DNA from: FEB-10 sp963710645
GTDB lineage: Bacteria > Acidobacteriota > Thermoanaerobaculia > Thermoanaerobaculales > Sulfomarinibacteraceae
DNA length: 64,000 bases
Assembly: GCA_963710645.1 (NCBI GenBank)
Contig: CAVQBD010000009.1
Span: 186,001 to 250,000 of the forward strand
Direction: 5' to 3'
Below, in pieces: positions 63,730-64,000 of the stretch. Made by a program: the position numbers and the translations under genes. The notes beneath the pieces were generated by a model. It was not told the DNA's origin and did no database searches. It saw only the letters and a list, made by a program, of their open reading frames with translations. The first letter of the stretch is position 1. Each line of letters starts with the position of its first letter.

Positions 63730-64000
63730 ATGAATCGCAAACTGCTCACAATCGCTCTGTGTCTCACTGCTCTCGCCTGTGGCGCCCAGGACGAGTATGC
63801 CGACCGGATGGCCACCGAGCACCGGAACGACGCGCCGGTTGCCAACCCCATGTCCCAGGCTGCGCCTACTGCGCAGGTGATGGAGGAGGATGTGGTCTAC
63901 GCCACAGTCGACGGGCAGCCGGTCACCGGCTTTTTGGCCCGGCCCTCGGACGGATCAGTCGGCCCGGGGTTGATCGTGATCCACGAGTGGTGGGGTCTCA
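63730..64000 (+). CDS. Dienelactone hydrolase-family lipoprotein (partial, runs off window)
   Basis: ATG 63730 is 6 nt after AAGGAG. The visible 90 residues start with a lipoprotein signal (MNRKLLTIALCLTALACG, lipobox LALAC-like with Cys about 17) and a Pro/Ala linker. EDVVYATVDGQPVTGFLARP and PGLIVIHEWWGL follow. The last is the characteristic strand and turn of dienelactone hydrolases (alpha/beta-hydrolase fold, with Glu in HEWWG contacting the nucleophile). The catalytic Cys/Ser lies beyond the window. A periplasmic or outer-membrane location is predicted. Confidence 0.85.
   Translation, partial: MNRKLLTIALCLTALACGAQDEYADRMATEHRNDAPVANPMSQAAPTAQVMEEDVVYATVDGQPVTGFLARPSDGSVGPGLIVIHEWWGL

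Overview
The window looks like chromosomal DNA of a Gram-negative, GC-rich bacterium. An LpxC gene implies lipid A. Many large secreted proteins carry signal peptides, Asp-box (BNR) repeats, FN3/jelly-roll-like modules and a C-terminal motif of the type F-x-[DN]-G-F-[ED]-x-G-D. Together with a DHH-CBS-poly(A)-polymerase fusion, a CIRCE-controlled groESL operon and mosaic intergenic repeats, this fits an Acidobacteriota member (Thermoanaerobaculia-like) best. That placement is inference; no rRNA or other marker is present to prove it. I saw no tRNA, rRNA or CRISPR array.

Layout: 1-7.6 kb holds the edge of a glycosyltransferase, an HD phosphohydrolase, a secreted subtilase with a clear terminator, a secreted hypothetical, a DUF457-like membrane protein and a broken YdeI-family gene. 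7.6-8.7 kb is a RAYT (Y1 transposase) unit with perfect 23-bp inverted ends. 8.7-18.6 kb (minus strand) is a four-gene operon around a 1,860-residue RHS/YD-repeat protein with a variable C-terminal domain and a downstream gene that overlaps it. 19.2-24.4 kb carries a 3D-domain lipoprotein and a translationally coupled pair: a membrane-spanning GHKL ATPase fused to a transglutaminase-like domain, and a partner that looks like a degenerate GHKL protein. This pair is the best candidate here for an undescribed system. 24.9-27.6 kb has a membrane-protein pair and a VapBC module bracketed by 193-bp direct repeats.

28-32.1 kb contains pepF divergent from groES-groEL (consensus promoter, CIRCE, terminator). 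32.6-41.7 kb encodes mainly secreted proteins: a serine beta-lactamase-like hydrolase, an Asp-box protein, a TPR protein and two tandem paralogs. 41.9-45.8 kb is a probable operon of a tRNA-nucleotidyltransferase-like DHH/CBS fusion, a membrane-anchored hypothetical and rsmD. 47.1-51.0 kb (response-regulator-LpxC fusion with a frameshift, HAD hydrolase, PilZ protein, TauE exporter) lies between two ~1-kb direct repeats. 52.2-64 kb has another Asp-box protein, a membrane protein, a 1,068-residue Ntn-hydrolase/M1-like fusion, fumarylacetoacetase with a coupled unknown partner, an RDD protein, the AmmeMemoRadiSam radical-SAM enzyme, a RidA protein and the start of a dienelactone-hydrolase lipoprotein.

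Almost every intergenic gap is built from a few repeat modules: degenerate tandem arrays with a 7-nt period, CCCGCCCACCCGG-type C-runs, a GGGCGCG..GGGCGTGCC module, long hairpins whose arms differ between copies but stay complementary, 67-bp pairs of GGTGCCAGGCACC palindromes, and TTGTGG...CCACAA imperfect palindromes. Start codons below were chosen from Shine-Dalgarno spacing and signal peptides, and many are shorter than the longest open frame.
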